Below, piece after piece: positions 53,203 through 62,815 of a DNA stretch of 64,000 nucleotides. Both the position numbers and the translations under genes were made by a program. Every line of letters begins with the position of its first letter. The first letter of the stretch is position 1. Below the pieces are notes generated by a model that was given only the letters and a program-made list of their open reading frames with translations, did no database searches and was not told where the DNA came from. The stretch comes from Candidatus Competibacteraceae bacterium (GTDB lineage: Bacteria > Pseudomonadota > Gammaproteobacteria > Competibacterales > Competibacteraceae): positions 124,001 to 188,000 of the forward strand of contig JADJQQ010000006.1 in the NCBI GenBank assembly GCA_016712625.1. Reading direction: 5' to 3'.

Positions 53203-54791
53203 GACGCATTCTCGGAAAACAGGGTGCGCAGTTCGGCTAAGAGGGTTTTGCGGTCGATTTTACCGTTAGGGTTGCGCGGCAGATCAGTTGAGCGGGTGAC
53301 GATTTGAAGGGGAACCATGAAATTGGGCAAATGCTGCTTGCAGTGATTGATCAGTTCGCTCTCGCTGAAATCTTCGCGCAGCGGTTTGAGGGCGGCGACG
53401 ATTGCTTGACCCAACGCGGGATGCGGAATCCCCAGCGCCGCCGCCTCGGCAATTTGACCGCTGCTATATAACACGTCCTCAATTTCGGTGGGGCTGACTC
53501 GATAGCCGGAGGTTTTGATCATATCGTCCTTACGACCGATGAAATAGAGGAAACCTTCAGTGTCAGCACGGACGGTATCGCCCGACCAAACGGCTATTTC
53601 AGCGAGCGGCAAGGCCGTGTTCTGACCCGGTGCGGGTCGGAAGTGCTCGGCGGTTTTCGCTGGATCGTTCCAATAGCCTTGGGCGACCAGCGAACCGCGA
53701 TGCACCAGCTCGCCAGGTTCGTCCGGGGCACAGGGCGAGCCATCGTCACGGACTACTAGAATTTCGGCATTAGGGATGGCTTTACCGATCGAGTCCGGCC
53801 GACGGTCGAGTTCCGCCGGCGGCAGATAGGTTGATCGAAACGCCTCGGTCAGACCGTACATCAGAAACGGAGTGGTCTTCGGCAAGGCTTGGCGCAAGGC
53901 GGCCAGCGTGGCGCGCGGCATTGCCCCGCCAGAATTGGTAAAGTAACGCAAACTATCCACGGCGGATTGCGGCCAGTCCAGTTGCGCCAATTGCACCCAC
54001 ATGGGCGGTACCGCGGCCAAACCGGTGATGCGTTCACGCGCGACCGTCGCAATCACATCGCGCGGCAGCAAGTAATCCATCAGCACAGCGCCCGCGCCAA
54101 CCGTGAAGGCCGTCGTTAGTTGGCTGAGGCCGTAGTCGAAACTGAAGGGCAGTACCGCCAGAATTCGGTCATCCGCGCGATTGGCGAGATAATCGGCGAC
54201 GCTTTCAGCGCCCGCGACCATATTCCGATGAGATAACACCACGCCTTTTGGTTTACCCGTACTGCCTGACGTGTACAAGATGGCCGCCATGTCAATGTCG
54301 ATGGCGGCGCGAGCGGAGGAGTGGCCGGTGGCGGTTTCTGAGAGCGTGGTCCAGCTGAGGGTCTGAAAAGGATAAGAAGAAGGTGGAGCAACCGTTTCCT
54401 CGACCAACACCACCGTGTGCAGGTCGGGGCATTCGACGAGATGACGGCTCAGCGCATCGGACCGGTCGCGGGCGGTGACCAGAATCCGTACATTACAATC
54501 GCGTAAAATATAGCTGACCTGTTCGGGTTTCAGTAGCGGATTGATCGGTACGAATACCCCGCCGGCCAGCGCGGCGCCGAAGAGAGCGACCACGGTTTCT
54601 CGTCGTTTGGGGAGATACACCGCGACTCGCTCGGCGCGCTGGAGGCCGAGCGCCAGCAAACCGCTCGCGGCTGTTGCCATCTGTGTGGCCAGCGTGGCGT
54701 AATCCAATACCGTTTGCCGGTAAACGATGGCGGTGGCGTTCGGGCGGCGATTTGCCTGCTCAAGAACGAGTTCGTGCAGCAATCTGGCCAT
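53199..54791 (-). CDS. AMP-forming acyl-CoA ligase, exosortase A system-associated
   Basis: 530 residues of the ANL superfamily. A3-type YTSGSTGKPKGVVLSHRN (phosphate loop), YGLTEAFRST, GDTVRADTEGFLYFIGRKDDMIKTSGYRVSP and the catalytic lysine in NPNGKIDRKTL are all intact. It activates an acyl or aminoacyl group as AMP ester. With the adjoining decarboxylase it is found in XrtA loci, usually beside a small acyl-carrier protein. No carrier protein gene is visible here. Confidence 0.93.
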   Translation of the reverse strand: MARLLHELVLEQANRRPNATAIVYRQTVLDYATLATQMATAASGLLALGLQRAERVAVYLPKRRETVVALFGAALAGGVFVPINPLLKPEQVSYILRDCNVRILVTARDRSDALSRHLVECPDLHTVVLVEETVAPPSSYPFQTLSWTTLSETATGHSSARAAIDIDMAAILYTSGSTGKPKGVVLSHRNMVAGAESVADYLANRADDRILAVLPFSFDYGLSQLTTAFTVGAGAVLMDYLLPRDVIATVARERITGLAAVPPMWVQLAQLDWPQSAVDSLRYFTNSGGAMPRATLAALRQALPKTTPFLMYGLTEAFRSTYLPPAELDRRPDSIGKAIPNAEILVVRDDGSPCAPDEPGELVHRGSLVAQGYWNDPAKTAEHFRPAPGQNTALPLAEIAVWSGDTVRADTEGFLYFIGRKDDMIKTSGYRVSPTEIEDVLYSSGQIAEAAALGIPHPALGQAIVAALKPLREDFSESELINHCKQHLPNFMVPLQIVTRSTDLPRNPNGKIDRKTLLAELRTLFSENAS

Positions 54792-54916
54792 GGGGGTTCC
54801 GAAGCGCTTTTATTGAAGTTCTTGATGGGGTTGGCGCAATGATAACCCCTTGGCGGTCGCAGGTCACAGACCGGTGATCCAATTCGGTTTTTTGTATTGC
54901 GTGTGAGGAGTCAAAG

Positions 54917-55165
54917 GTGACGCCTAGCTTCAACCAACCCGTACTGCGGCTTTACTCCACCAGCGGTTGCCATTTATGCGAGCAAGCGGCGGTGTTGATT
55001 GCGCGGCAAACCAGCCTAACTTGCCAATGGATGGAAATCGCTGATGATACGGCCTTATTGGAACGATATGGCGTCCGCATTCCCGTCTTGTCGCGATTGG
55101 ATACTGGCCAGGAACTGGATTGGCCCTTCGACGCCCAGGCGGTCGCACGGTTACTCGCGGTCTAA
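54917..55165 (+). CDS. Glutaredoxin-like protein (DUF836 type)
   Basis: 82 residues with a thioredoxin-like fold: strand VLRLYSTSGCHLC containing a CxxC redox motif (CHLC), then a cis-proline region YGVRIPVLSR. The start is GTG 54917 six bases after GAGGAG. Such proteins are probably small thiol-disulfide oxidoreductases; the partner is unknown. It is divergent from the acyl-CoA ligase gene. Confidence 0.85.
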   Translation: MTPSFNQPVLRLYSTSGCHLCEQAAVLIARQTSLTCQWMEIADDTALLERYGVRIPVLSRLDTGQELDWPFDAQAVARLLAV

Positions 55166-55278
55166 ACTTAAGCACGAGGGTCGCCGTTTCGGTTGATTTG
55201 GCCTATACCAATACCTTACTCAATATGCAGGCCGCCAATGACGATAAGTCCTAAATCACAATCACACAGGCGAACGAG

Positions 55279-56625
55279 ATGAAAAAGCGAACACAGGCTG
55301 ATTCCGTTGTGGTTTTCGGTTTTATTGGAATCTTATTGATGGCGGCTCCTTCAGTGTGGGCTTGCGGGCTGCAAAGTAGCGAGCAAAGCGTTACGGCCGG
55401 CGGCAGCGCCTTTGGTGGCGGCAGGTTGCCGAACGGTGATGGGTCCGCCGCTTATTACAATCCCGCCCATATGATGTTGGGTACAGGGACACAGGCCCAG
55501 AATGGAATGACGTTTATCGGTGTTCGCATGAAAACGGACAATGCGGGATCGACTCGCCGGCTGCCAGCCAATCTGGGCGATTTACTGACCAAGCCGCCGG
55601 GTACGGTGGTGCCGGTGTTCATAACGACGCCCTCCACCGGGTACGCCGATGATGGCGGCACCGACAATTGGGTGCCTAACGGTTATTACATCATGGACAT
55701 CAACGACCGGATGCGGTTTGGCTTGAGCCTGACCGCGCCGTTCGCGGTCAGCACCAGTTATGGCAAGGGCTGGGTGGGTCGGTATCACGCGCTCGATTCC
55801 GAACTGCTGACGGTGGATGTCAATCCCTCCATCGCTTATCGCATTAATGACAAGCTATCGGTCGGTGGCGGTATTAGCGCTCAGTATGCCGAGGCCAAAT
55901 TGACTCAAGCCCTGTTCAATCCCTTCAATCCCACCAGGGATGGTCATGTTGAGCTTAAAGGCGATGACTGGGGATTTGGGTTCAATCTGGGAGCGGTGTA
56001 TGAATTTGATCCCAGCACTCGCGTGGGTCTGAGCTATCGTTCGCGAATCAAGTACACCTTGGAAGGTGATCGCACCATCGGCGATTACATTCCAGGACGC
56101 AACGGCAAAATATCGGCCAAGGTGGATTGGACCGCGCCCGACTGGGCCGCGCTGGCTATCTACAAACGGCTGGATGATAAATGGGCGGTGATGGCCAGCA
56201 CGCGCTGGACCAACTGGAGTTTGTTCCAGGAATTGAAGCCTCAATATGCGGACGGCACGCAGACGGTGATCGAGGAAAAGTGGGAAGATAGTTGGGCCTT
56301 CAGCATCGGCGTCAGCTATGACTATAGCCCGCAATGGACCTTCCGAGCGGGTTATGTTTACGAACAAACCCCGGTGCCGTCCGCCCAATACCGGACGCCG
56401 CGGATTCCCGACGGCGACCGTAACGCGCTGGGAATTGGTTTCAGCTACCACCCAAGTCCGCAATGGTCGGTGGATTTCGGTTACATGCGTATTTTGTTTG
56501 ATGAAGTCAAGGGGATTAATACGCTCGATTTGTTGCCAGTGGCTGGATTGGCGACCGATACGCTGCGCGTTGATTATAGCGGAACTGGAAATTTAGTCGG
56601 CTTGCAAGCCCACTATCGCTTTTAA
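55279..56625 (+). CDS. FadL/OmpP1/TodX family outer-membrane transporter
   Basis: 448 residues. A signal peptide (about 1-28) is followed by the family start CGLQSSEQSVTAGGSAFGGG and AAYYNPAHMM, the hatch region. The beta-barrel ends in aromatic LVGLQAHYRF. It imports long-chain fatty acids or other hydrophobic molecules across the outer membrane. Placement before fatty-acid oxidation enzymes at 56.7-60.3 kb supports a fatty-acid role. A terminator follows, so the enzymes probably have their own promoter. Confidence 0.92.
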   Translation: MKKRTQADSVVVFGFIGILLMAAPSVWACGLQSSEQSVTAGGSAFGGGRLPNGDGSAAYYNPAHMMLGTGTQAQNGMTFIGVRMKTDNAGSTRRLPANLGDLLTKPPGTVVPVFITTPSTGYADDGGTDNWVPNGYYIMDINDRMRFGLSLTAPFAVSTSYGKGWVGRYHALDSELLTVDVNPSIAYRINDKLSVGGGISAQYAEAKLTQALFNPFNPTRDGHVELKGDDWGFGFNLGAVYEFDPSTRVGLSYRSRIKYTLEGDRTIGDYIPGRNGKISAKVDWTAPDWAALAIYKRLDDKWAVMASTRWTNWSLFQELKPQYADGTQTVIEEKWEDSWAFSIGVSYDYSPQWTFRAGYVYEQTPVPSAQYRTPRIPDGDRNALGIGFSYHPSPQWSVDFGYMRILFDEVKGINTLDLLPVAGLATDTLRVDYSGTGNLVGLQAHYRF

Positions 56626-56659
56626 GCTGACGAAGCAACCGCGTTCAGCCGCGCTGACC

Positions 56660-56691
56660 AAGCCGGGGATTTCTGCCCCGGCTTTATTTTT
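56660..56691 (+). terminator. Intrinsic terminator after the fadL-like gene
   Basis: A 9-bp stem AAGCCGGGG/CCCCGGCTT with a 7-base loop is followed by TATTTTT. It starts 35 bases after the porin stop and 100 bases before the next gene. Confidence 0.88.
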
Positions 56692-56760
56692 GGGGGCGGA
56701 CAGAGAGATACTGACCGTATGTGGTCATGTTTCGGCAGCCTGAAGCGAGGAGTTTGACGC

Positions 56761-59121
56761 ATGAATAACGCAGCAGCCATCCGCCGGGTGGCGGTTCTGG
56801 GCGCGGGCGTGATGGGGGCGCAGATCGCCGCTCATCTGGCCAACGCCGACATACCGGTGGTGTTGTTCGATTTGCCGGCCAAGGACGGCGACCCCAATGG
56901 GGTTGTGACCAAGGCCATCGCCCATCTGGCCAAGCTGAATCCGGCCCCATTGGCGGTCAAGGAGCGGGTCGAGCTGATCCAACCCGCCCATTACGACCAG
57001 CATTTGGAGGCGTTGCGAAGCTGCGATTTGCTGATCGAAGCTATCGCCGAGCGCACGGATTGGAAAGCGGATCTCTACCGCCGCATCGCGCCTTATCTCA
57101 ACGACCGGGCGATTCTGGCGACTAACACTTCCGGCTTGCGGCTGAATCTATTGGCCGAGTCGGTGCCGGAAAATACGCGTCCGCGCTTCTGCGGTATTCA
57201 TTTTTTCAACCCGCCGCGCTATATGGCGCTGGTCGAACTGATTCCCTGCGCGGCCACCGATCCGGCGATTCTCGATGTGTTGGAAACCTTCCTGGTCAGC
57301 ACTTTGGGCAAAGGCGTGGTACGGGCTAAGGATACGCCCAATTTCATCGCCAACCGGATCGGCGTGTTTTCGATGGCCGCCATCATGCATCACACCCAAG
57401 CCTTCGGACTCGGCCTGGATTTGGTGGATGCGCTGACCGGCCCCGCCATCGGCCGGGCCAAGAGTGCGACCTATCGCACCGCCGACATCGTCGGCCTGGA
57501 CACGATGGACCATGTGCTCAAGGGTTCGGCGCGGGCGCTGCCGCAAGATCCCTGGCGGACGTATTACGCCGTTCGCGCGTGGCTTGAGACGCTGCTCGCC
57601 AAAGGTGCGCTCGGCCAGAAAACGGGGGCGGGCATCTACGCCAGCAAGGGCAAGCAAGTGTTCGATCCAGCAGTCGGCGCTTACCAGGCTGCTGGGGCTA
57701 AACCAGACGAAGCGGTGCAGGCCATTCTCAAGCTTAAAAATCCTGCTGAAAAATTTGCCGCTTTGCGCGCTAGCGACCACCCGCAAGCGCAATTTCTGTG
57801 GGCGATCCACCGAGATGTTTTCCATTATGCAGCGGTGCTGTTGGTGGAAATCGCCGACAACGCCCGCGATGTCGATTTCGCCATCCGCTGGGGTTATGGT
57901 TGGAACCTGGGGCCGTTTGAAATCTGGCAAGCGGCCGGCTGGAAACAGGTGGCCGCATGGATCAAGGAAGATATCGCCGCCAGCAAGGCGCTGACAGCAA
58001 CGCCGTTACCGGATTGGGTCGATCGAATCGACGGCGTGCACCAACCGCAAGGTTCTTATTCGGCGGCGGAAAATGTCTACAAGCCGCGTTCGAATCTGCC
58101 GGTTTACCAACGTCAGCTTTATCCCGAACAAGTGTTGGGCGAAGCGCCGCGCCGCTACGGCGAAACGGTGTTCGAAAATAGCGGCGCGCGGCTGTGGACG
58201 ACTGGCGACGGCATCGGCGTGCTGAGCTTTAAGAGCAAAATGCACGTCATCGGTGACGATGTGTTGGATGGCGTGCTAGAAAGCCTGAAAATCGCCGAAC
58301 AGCGTTTCGACGGACTGGTGCTGTGGCAGACCGAAGCGCCGTTCAGCGCCGGGGCCAATCTGGCGCAAGCGGTATCGGTGGTGCTGGCTGGCGATTTCGC
58401 GACGCTTGAAAAAAACGTCGCCAAGTTCCAACAGACCACCAGTGCATTGCGCTATTCAGCGGTTCCAGTGGTGGGCGCGGCGCAAGGGCTGGCGCTGGGC
58501 GGCGGTTGCGAGTTCCTCATGCACTGCGACCGGGTGGCGGCGGCGCTGGAAAGCTACATCGGTCTGGTCGAGGTTGGCGTCGGGCTGATCCCGGCGGGCG
58601 GAGGTTGCAAGGAATTTGCTCTGCGCGCCGCGACCGAGGCCAAGGGCGGCGACCTGCTGCCGTTCCTGCGGCCGTATTTCGAGGCGATGGCAATGGCCAA
58701 GGTATCGCGCAGCGCCGAGGAGGCCAAGCAGCTGGGCTACCTTAAGCCGTCCGATGTGATCGTCTTCAACCCGCACGAACTGCTCTACATCGCCAAGGCG
58801 CAAGCGCGAGCGTTGGCCGAGACGGGTTATCGGCCGCCCCAACCGCGTCTGATTCGGGTGGCGGGTCGGACCGGTATCGCCGCCTGTCAGATGGCACTGG
58901 TCAATATGCGCGCCGGCGGCTTTATCTCGGCGCACGACTATGAGTTGGGGCTCAAGATCGCCATCGCGTTGTGCGGCGGCGATGTGGACCCCAATAGCTG
59001 GGTCGATGAGACGTGGTTGCTCGGTTTAGAGCGCCAAGCCTTCGTCGAACTGGCCAAGAATCCGCTCACTCAGGCCCGGATCGAGTCCATGCTCAAGACC
59101 GGCAAGCCGCTGCGTAACTGA
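56761..59121 (+). CDS. 3-hydroxyacyl-CoA dehydrogenase / enoyl-CoA hydratase (FadN-type)
   Basis: 786 residues. The N-terminal Rossmann domain has GAGVMG (14-19), then NTSGLRLNLLAE, GIHFFNPPRYMALVEL and the C-terminal dehydrogenase domain. An enoyl-CoA hydratase/crotonase domain sits at about 480-700 with GAAQGLALGGGCEF and GLVEVGVGLIPAGGG supplying the catalytic glutamates. Dehydrogenase before hydratase is the reverse of FadB/FadJ and matches FadN of Bacillus (789 residues). It performs the second and third steps of beta-oxidation. The thiolase follows after 17 bp. Confidence 0.94.
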   Translation: MNNAAAIRRVAVLGAGVMGAQIAAHLANADIPVVLFDLPAKDGDPNGVVTKAIAHLAKLNPAPLAVKERVELIQPAHYDQHLEALRSCDLLIEAIAERTDWKADLYRRIAPYLNDRAILATNTSGLRLNLLAESVPENTRPRFCGIHFFNPPRYMALVELIPCAATDPAILDVLETFLVSTLGKGVVRAKDTPNFIANRIGVFSMAAIMHHTQAFGLGLDLVDALTGPAIGRAKSATYRTADIVGLDTMDHVLKGSARALPQDPWRTYYAVRAWLETLLAKGALGQKTGAGIYASKGKQVFDPAVGAYQAAGAKPDEAVQAILKLKNPAEKFAALRASDHPQAQFLWAIHRDVFHYAAVLLVEIADNARDVDFAIRWGYGWNLGPFEIWQAAGWKQVAAWIKEDIAASKALTATPLPDWVDRIDGVHQPQGSYSAAENVYKPRSNLPVYQRQLYPEQVLGEAPRRYGETVFENSGARLWTTGDGIGVLSFKSKMHVIGDDVLDGVLESLKIAEQRFDGLVLWQTEAPFSAGANLAQAVSVVLAGDFATLEKNVAKFQQTTSALRYSAVPVVGAAQGLALGGGCEFLMHCDRVAAALESYIGLVEVGVGLIPAGGGCKEFALRAATEAKGGDLLPFLRPYFEAMAMAKVSRSAEEAKQLGYLKPSDVIVFNPHELLYIAKAQARALAETGYRPPQPRLIRVAGRTGIAACQMALVNMRAGGFISAHDYELGLKIAIALCGGDVDPNSWVDETWLLGLERQAFVELAKNPLTQARIESMLKTGKPLRN

Positions 59122-59138
59122 GAGTTGGGAGATCGATC

Positions 59139-60335
59139 ATGAGCAAACAGGTTCAGGATGCTTACATCGTGGCCGCCGCGCGCGCGCCAGTCGGCAAGGT
59201 GCGCGGCGCGTTTCGCAACACTCGCCCGGACGATCTGCTAGCCCATGTGCTGCGCGGCGTGATCGACCAATGTCCAGGGCTGGACCCGAAGCAAATCGGC
59301 GATGTAATCGTCGGTTGCGCCATGCCGGAAGCCGAGCAGGGTATGAACGTGGCACGGATCGGTTTGCTGCTGGCCGGCTTGCCGGACAGCGTGCCCGGCA
59401 TGACCATCAACCGCTTTTGCGCTTCCGGGCTTCAGGCGGTGGCGCAGGCCGCCGATCGCATTCGCTTGGGTGAGGCTGATGTCATGATCGCGGCGGGCGC
59501 CGAAACCATGACCCTGATTCCGATGGGCGGCAACAAGATCGCGCTCAATCCGGCGGTATTCGCCAAGGACGAAAACATCGGTATCGCTTACGGCATGGGC
59601 TTGACGGCGGAAAAGGTTGCGGAACAGTGGAAAGTCTCCCGCGCCGATCAAGATGCCTTTGCGGTGGAAAGCCATCGCCGCGCCGCCGCCGCCATCAATA
59701 ATGGCGAATTCAAGCAGGAAATTCTGCCTTACACCGTCATTGACCGTGCGCCGGATAGCCAGACGATGCAAGTTCAAATCCGCGAGCGAGTGGTAAAGGA
59801 CGACGAAGGCCCACGCGCTGATTCCAACGTAGAGGCTTTGGCGAAACTCAAACCAGTATTCGCCGCGCGCGGCAGCGTCACCGCCGGCAACAGCTCGCAG
59901 ATGAGCGACGGCGCGGGCGCGGTGGTGCTGATGAGCGAGCGGATGGTTTCTCAACTGAACCTGCAACCGCTGGCCCGCTTTGTGAGCTACGCCGTGGCTG
60001 GCGTGCCGCCGCATATCATGGGCATCGGTCCGATCGCGGCGATTCCTAAAGCCCTGGATTTGGCGGGCTTGCAGAAAAATGATCTCGATTGGATCGAATT
60101 GAACGAGGCATTTGCCGCGCAGAGTTTGGCGGTGATGCGCGAGTTAGATCTGGACCCGGTCAAAGTCAATCCGCTCGGCGGCGCGATCGCCCTCGGCCAT
60201 CCGCTGGGCGCGACCGGCGCGATCCGAACCGCCACGCTGGTGCATGGGCTACGCCGTCGAGGTGGGAAATACGGGATGGTCACGATGTGCATCGGCACTG
60301 GCATGGGCGCGGCGGGTTTGCTTGAATCGTTGTAG
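59139..60335 (+). CDS. Acetyl-CoA C-acyltransferase (3-ketoacyl-CoA thiolase)
   Basis: 398 residues, full-length thiolase. The nucleophilic cysteine is C94 in NRFCASGLQA, the active histidine is in GHPLGATGA, and the second catalytic cysteine is in CIGTGMG. It completes beta-oxidation with the FadN-type protein. The best fit is the FadA family; the biosynthetic acetoacetyl-CoA thiolases differ in the loop before the active Cys. Confidence 0.95.
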   Translation: MSKQVQDAYIVAAARAPVGKVRGAFRNTRPDDLLAHVLRGVIDQCPGLDPKQIGDVIVGCAMPEAEQGMNVARIGLLLAGLPDSVPGMTINRFCASGLQAVAQAADRIRLGEADVMIAAGAETMTLIPMGGNKIALNPAVFAKDENIGIAYGMGLTAEKVAEQWKVSRADQDAFAVESHRRAAAAINNGEFKQEILPYTVIDRAPDSQTMQVQIRERVVKDDEGPRADSNVEALAKLKPVFAARGSVTAGNSSQMSDGAGAVVLMSERMVSQLNLQPLARFVSYAVAGVPPHIMGIGPIAAIPKALDLAGLQKNDLDWIELNEAFAAQSLAVMRELDLDPVKVNPLGGAIALGHPLGATGAIRTATLVHGLRRRGGKYGMVTMCIGTGMGAAGLLESL

Positions 60336-60371
60336 AGTCTCAGCGGAGTAATTTTTGCTTTGTCAAAACGA

Positions 60372-60398
60372 AAGCCCACCGACCATGCCGGTGGGCTT
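60372..60398 (-). terminator. Hairpin between convergent thiolase and metalloprotease genes
   Basis: A perfect 10-bp stem AAGCCCACCG/CGGTGGGCTT with a 7-base loop. On the minus strand it is followed by TTCGTTTTG, a terminator-like tail. On the plus strand no T run follows. It most likely ends the metalloprotease transcript and may also slow thiolase transcription. It lies in a 266-bp spacer with nothing else recognisable. Confidence 0.6.
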
Positions 60399-60601
60399 GA
60401 GTTCATCCGCGTCGGCGTAAGCTCCAAAAGAGTACGCGCCCGAACCAGTTTGAAGGATTTGAGTTTGCTCCTCGCGCGGTACTTATCCTGGCCGCCAACA
60501 GTTTTTTAACGCCACTTGCGCGTGAAGCAATATTGCTGCTGATGGCTCCATCCTTGGAGGTATATCATTGCGGATCGGGAACTTGCCGCCGAGGTGGCGC
60601 C

Positions 60602-62815
60602 CTAGTTTTTCAGAGCGGCTGCTCCTGTGATGGACCCCCATACCATGCCGGCTGACGGACTGGTGACAGCAGGGATAGCCGGATTGCCGCCTACCAGCTT
60701 GGTAAAAGTGGCGGTGACGTTTCTGGCCCCCGCCATTGTGACCCTGCAGGTGGAAGTTCCAGTGCAAGGACCGGTCCAGCCGGAAAAGCGCGAACCCGAT
60801 GCCGGGGTTGCGGTGAGGGTCACAGCGGCGCTGACGGCATAGGTCTGATGGCAGTCAGCGCCGCAGTTGATGCCTGCTGGACTGCTGGTTACGGCCCCCG
60901 TTCCTGTCCCAGCCTTGGCGACAGTCAGCGCATAGGTGGCAGCGCTACGGTTGAAGGTCGCGGTGACGTTTCTGGCGGCGTTTATCGTGATTTTACAGGT
61001 CGCGGTGCCAGTGCAGGCGCCGCTCCAGCCGGTGAAAACCGACCCGGCGGCGGAGATTGGAGTGAGGAAGACAATTGTGTTGACAGCATAGGTCTGAGTG
61101 CAGTCGGCACCGCAATTGATGCCTGCTGGACTGCTGGTCACAGTGCCCGTTCCTGTCCCAGCCTTGGCGACAGTCAGCGAATAGGTAGTAGTGCTACGGT
61201 TGAAGGTCGCGGTGACGTTTTTGGTGGTGCTCATCGTAACTTTACAGGGCGCGGTGCCGGTGCAGGCACCGCTCCAGCCGGCGAAAACCGAACCAGCGGC
61301 GGAGATGGGGGTTAGGATGACGGTCGTGTTGGTGGCATAGGTCTGATTGCAGTCGGTGCCGCAATTGATGCCTGCTGGGTTGCTAGTAACCGTTCCAGTA
61401 CCGGTACCGGCCTTCGCAACGGTCAACGTGTAATAATTTGATGAACCGACGATTGAGATGCATGAGGGATAGGCGCTGGCGGTCTGTGACACATGGCTGC
61501 TAATAACGGTGCTCACGCGGCTGGCGGCAATGCCGTAGGGATGATTAAGCCCGAATTTTAGGGCAATGTTCGACAGTCCTCCACCGAGCAGGTGGCAATA
61601 GCTCATGATGGTGCCATTACCCGCGCCGGGTGTGCCGCCGGTCAATGAATTCAGTCCTGGTAAGTTGCCGTTGGTGCAGGCATCGACCGGATTGCTGTTA
61701 TTGCCTATCCCCTCATAGTCGTGTGTGTGCGGTGAATTAAAGTTGTGACCGATTTCATGGGTGACGACAACCAGATCCCAAACGGGTTGGGGATTGTTAA
61801 GCTGGAAATCGCCGCTCAGATTGGCGCTGTAGCCGTAACCGTAACTCCCGTCGCACAAGACGCCAACGTAGGCGATGCCACCACCGAGGTGACGGGCGCT
61901 CAGAAAATGGGCAATGGCTCGCTTCACACCAGTCCTATGGGTGTTCCAGTAACTCTGAAAATTCGTTAAACCTTGATACGTCTCGGTGTGGTTCCATGGG
62001 TCGCTGGCCGGGCCGCCCGCCCACAGGCTCACGTAACTGACGGTGAGCTTGGTGCTGGCTTCTCGCTGGTAAATGGTGGAGGCGTATGCGAATAAGTTGC
62101 CGATGTACGATGTAGCGGCGCTGCTGTTGCCAAAGAGCGCGAAAAACTCACCGTCGGTTTCGATGGCGACCGGAACATTGTACAGTCGCCCCGCGGCCAG
62201 CGCCTGCGGGGCAATGGCTTCCTGAGGCGTGAGGCGGGGAGTGCGCAAAGCTTTAGGCAATTTATCGACACCGCATTGGAAGGGTTCCACGGTGTTGGAT
62301 AGCCCGCTTTGCTTCAACTCGCGGCTGGTCAGGCCAACCCTTGGACCGCCCGCTTCCGCGCCGCCAGCTAGAATCCAGAACTTTTCCCCTTCTTGGACGA
62401 TGCCGCGCATAACGCCATTGGCATCGGCGGAAAGAACCGCCAGAGAATCCGGCTTCCCGGCAATGCCGCCACGATAATAAGCATCTTTTGGGGGAGGCAG
62501 CGCCGTTTCGGCGCCGTCTTGATGAACCACGATTCGGGCGTCGGGGGCGAACACCTCAAAGCGCTCCAACTCCAGACTAACCGGCGAACTAGCGCTATCG
62601 AGCACGACATCGTTCAGCTTCAAGGATTGGCCAACCGCCACTTGATCCGATAGCGCTGAAGACAGCACGGTTTGCATGGTGGCGGTGTGGTCTTGGGCAA
62701 AGGCGCTTGGTATCTGAAAAGTGCCCACCAAAATGCTTGACCATACTACGATTAATGCCATTATCGGGTGGAGAAAGTAGGTTCTGGGGTACAACACCGA
62801 CGCTGTTATTTTCAT
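60602..62815 (-). CDS. Secreted zinc metalloprotease (reprolysin-like) with three C-terminal repeats
   Basis: 737 residues. A signal peptide (about 1-40, ending SAFA) precedes a propeptide-like region (41-210). The metzincin catalytic domain (about 211-450) has HEIGHNFNSPH (ligands H353, H357, H363; E354) and Met-turn GTIMSYC (M404). Three repeats of exactly 83 residues start at 463, 546 and 629 (LTVAKAGTGTG, INCG.DC, GWSGACTGT, VTATF). They resemble bacterial InlB-B/Flg_new-type beta domains with paired cysteines. A 27-residue non-repetitive tail ends the protein; it is not a PEP-CTERM signal. Probably exported and possibly surface-bound. Confidence 0.88.
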   Translation of the reverse strand: MKITASVLYPRTYFLHPIMALIVVWSSILVGTFQIPSAFAQDHTATMQTVLSSALSDQVAVGQSLKLNDVVLDSASSPVSLELERFEVFAPDARIVVHQDGAETALPPPKDAYYRGGIAGKPDSLAVLSADANGVMRGIVQEGEKFWILAGGAEAGGPRVGLTSRELKQSGLSNTVEPFQCGVDKLPKALRTPRLTPQEAIAPQALAAGRLYNVPVAIETDGEFFALFGNSSAATSYIGNLFAYASTIYQREASTKLTVSYVSLWAGGPASDPWNHTETYQGLTNFQSYWNTHRTGVKRAIAHFLSARHLGGGIAYVGVLCDGSYGYGYSANLSGDFQLNNPQPVWDLVVVTHEIGHNFNSPHTHDYEGIGNNSNPVDACTNGNLPGLNSLTGGTPGAGNGTIMSYCHLLGGGLSNIALKFGLNHPYGIAASRVSTVISSHVSQTASAYPSCISIVGSSNYYTLTVAKAGTGTGTVTSNPAGINCGTDCNQTYATNTTVILTPISAAGSVFAGWSGACTGTAPCKVTMSTTKNVTATFNRSTTTYSLTVAKAGTGTGTVTSSPAGINCGADCTQTYAVNTIVFLTPISAAGSVFTGWSGACTGTATCKITINAARNVTATFNRSAATYALTVAKAGTGTGAVTSSPAGINCGADCHQTYAVSAAVTLTATPASGSRFSGWTGPCTGTSTCRVTMAGARNVTATFTKLVGGNPAIPAVTSPSAGMVWGSITGAAALKN
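60685..61429 (-). repeat. Three tandem 249-bp repeats within the metalloprotease gene
   Basis: The coding repeats begin at about 61429, 61180 and 60931 (minus strand) with an exact 83-codon period. They share long near-identical stretches encoding LTVAKAGTGTG and SSPAGINCGADC. The similarity suggests recent duplication or ongoing homogenisation, and copy number could vary by recombination. Confidence 0.85.

Noticed and set aside
57148..57930. 260-codon minus-strand frame opposite the FadN-type gene
   Set aside because: Antisense shadow with basic, low-information sequence; the plus-strand gene is complete and conserved.
60848..61315. 155-codon plus-strand frame with internal repeats
   Set aside because: The repeats are the complement of the three metalloprotease repeats; no independent start signal.
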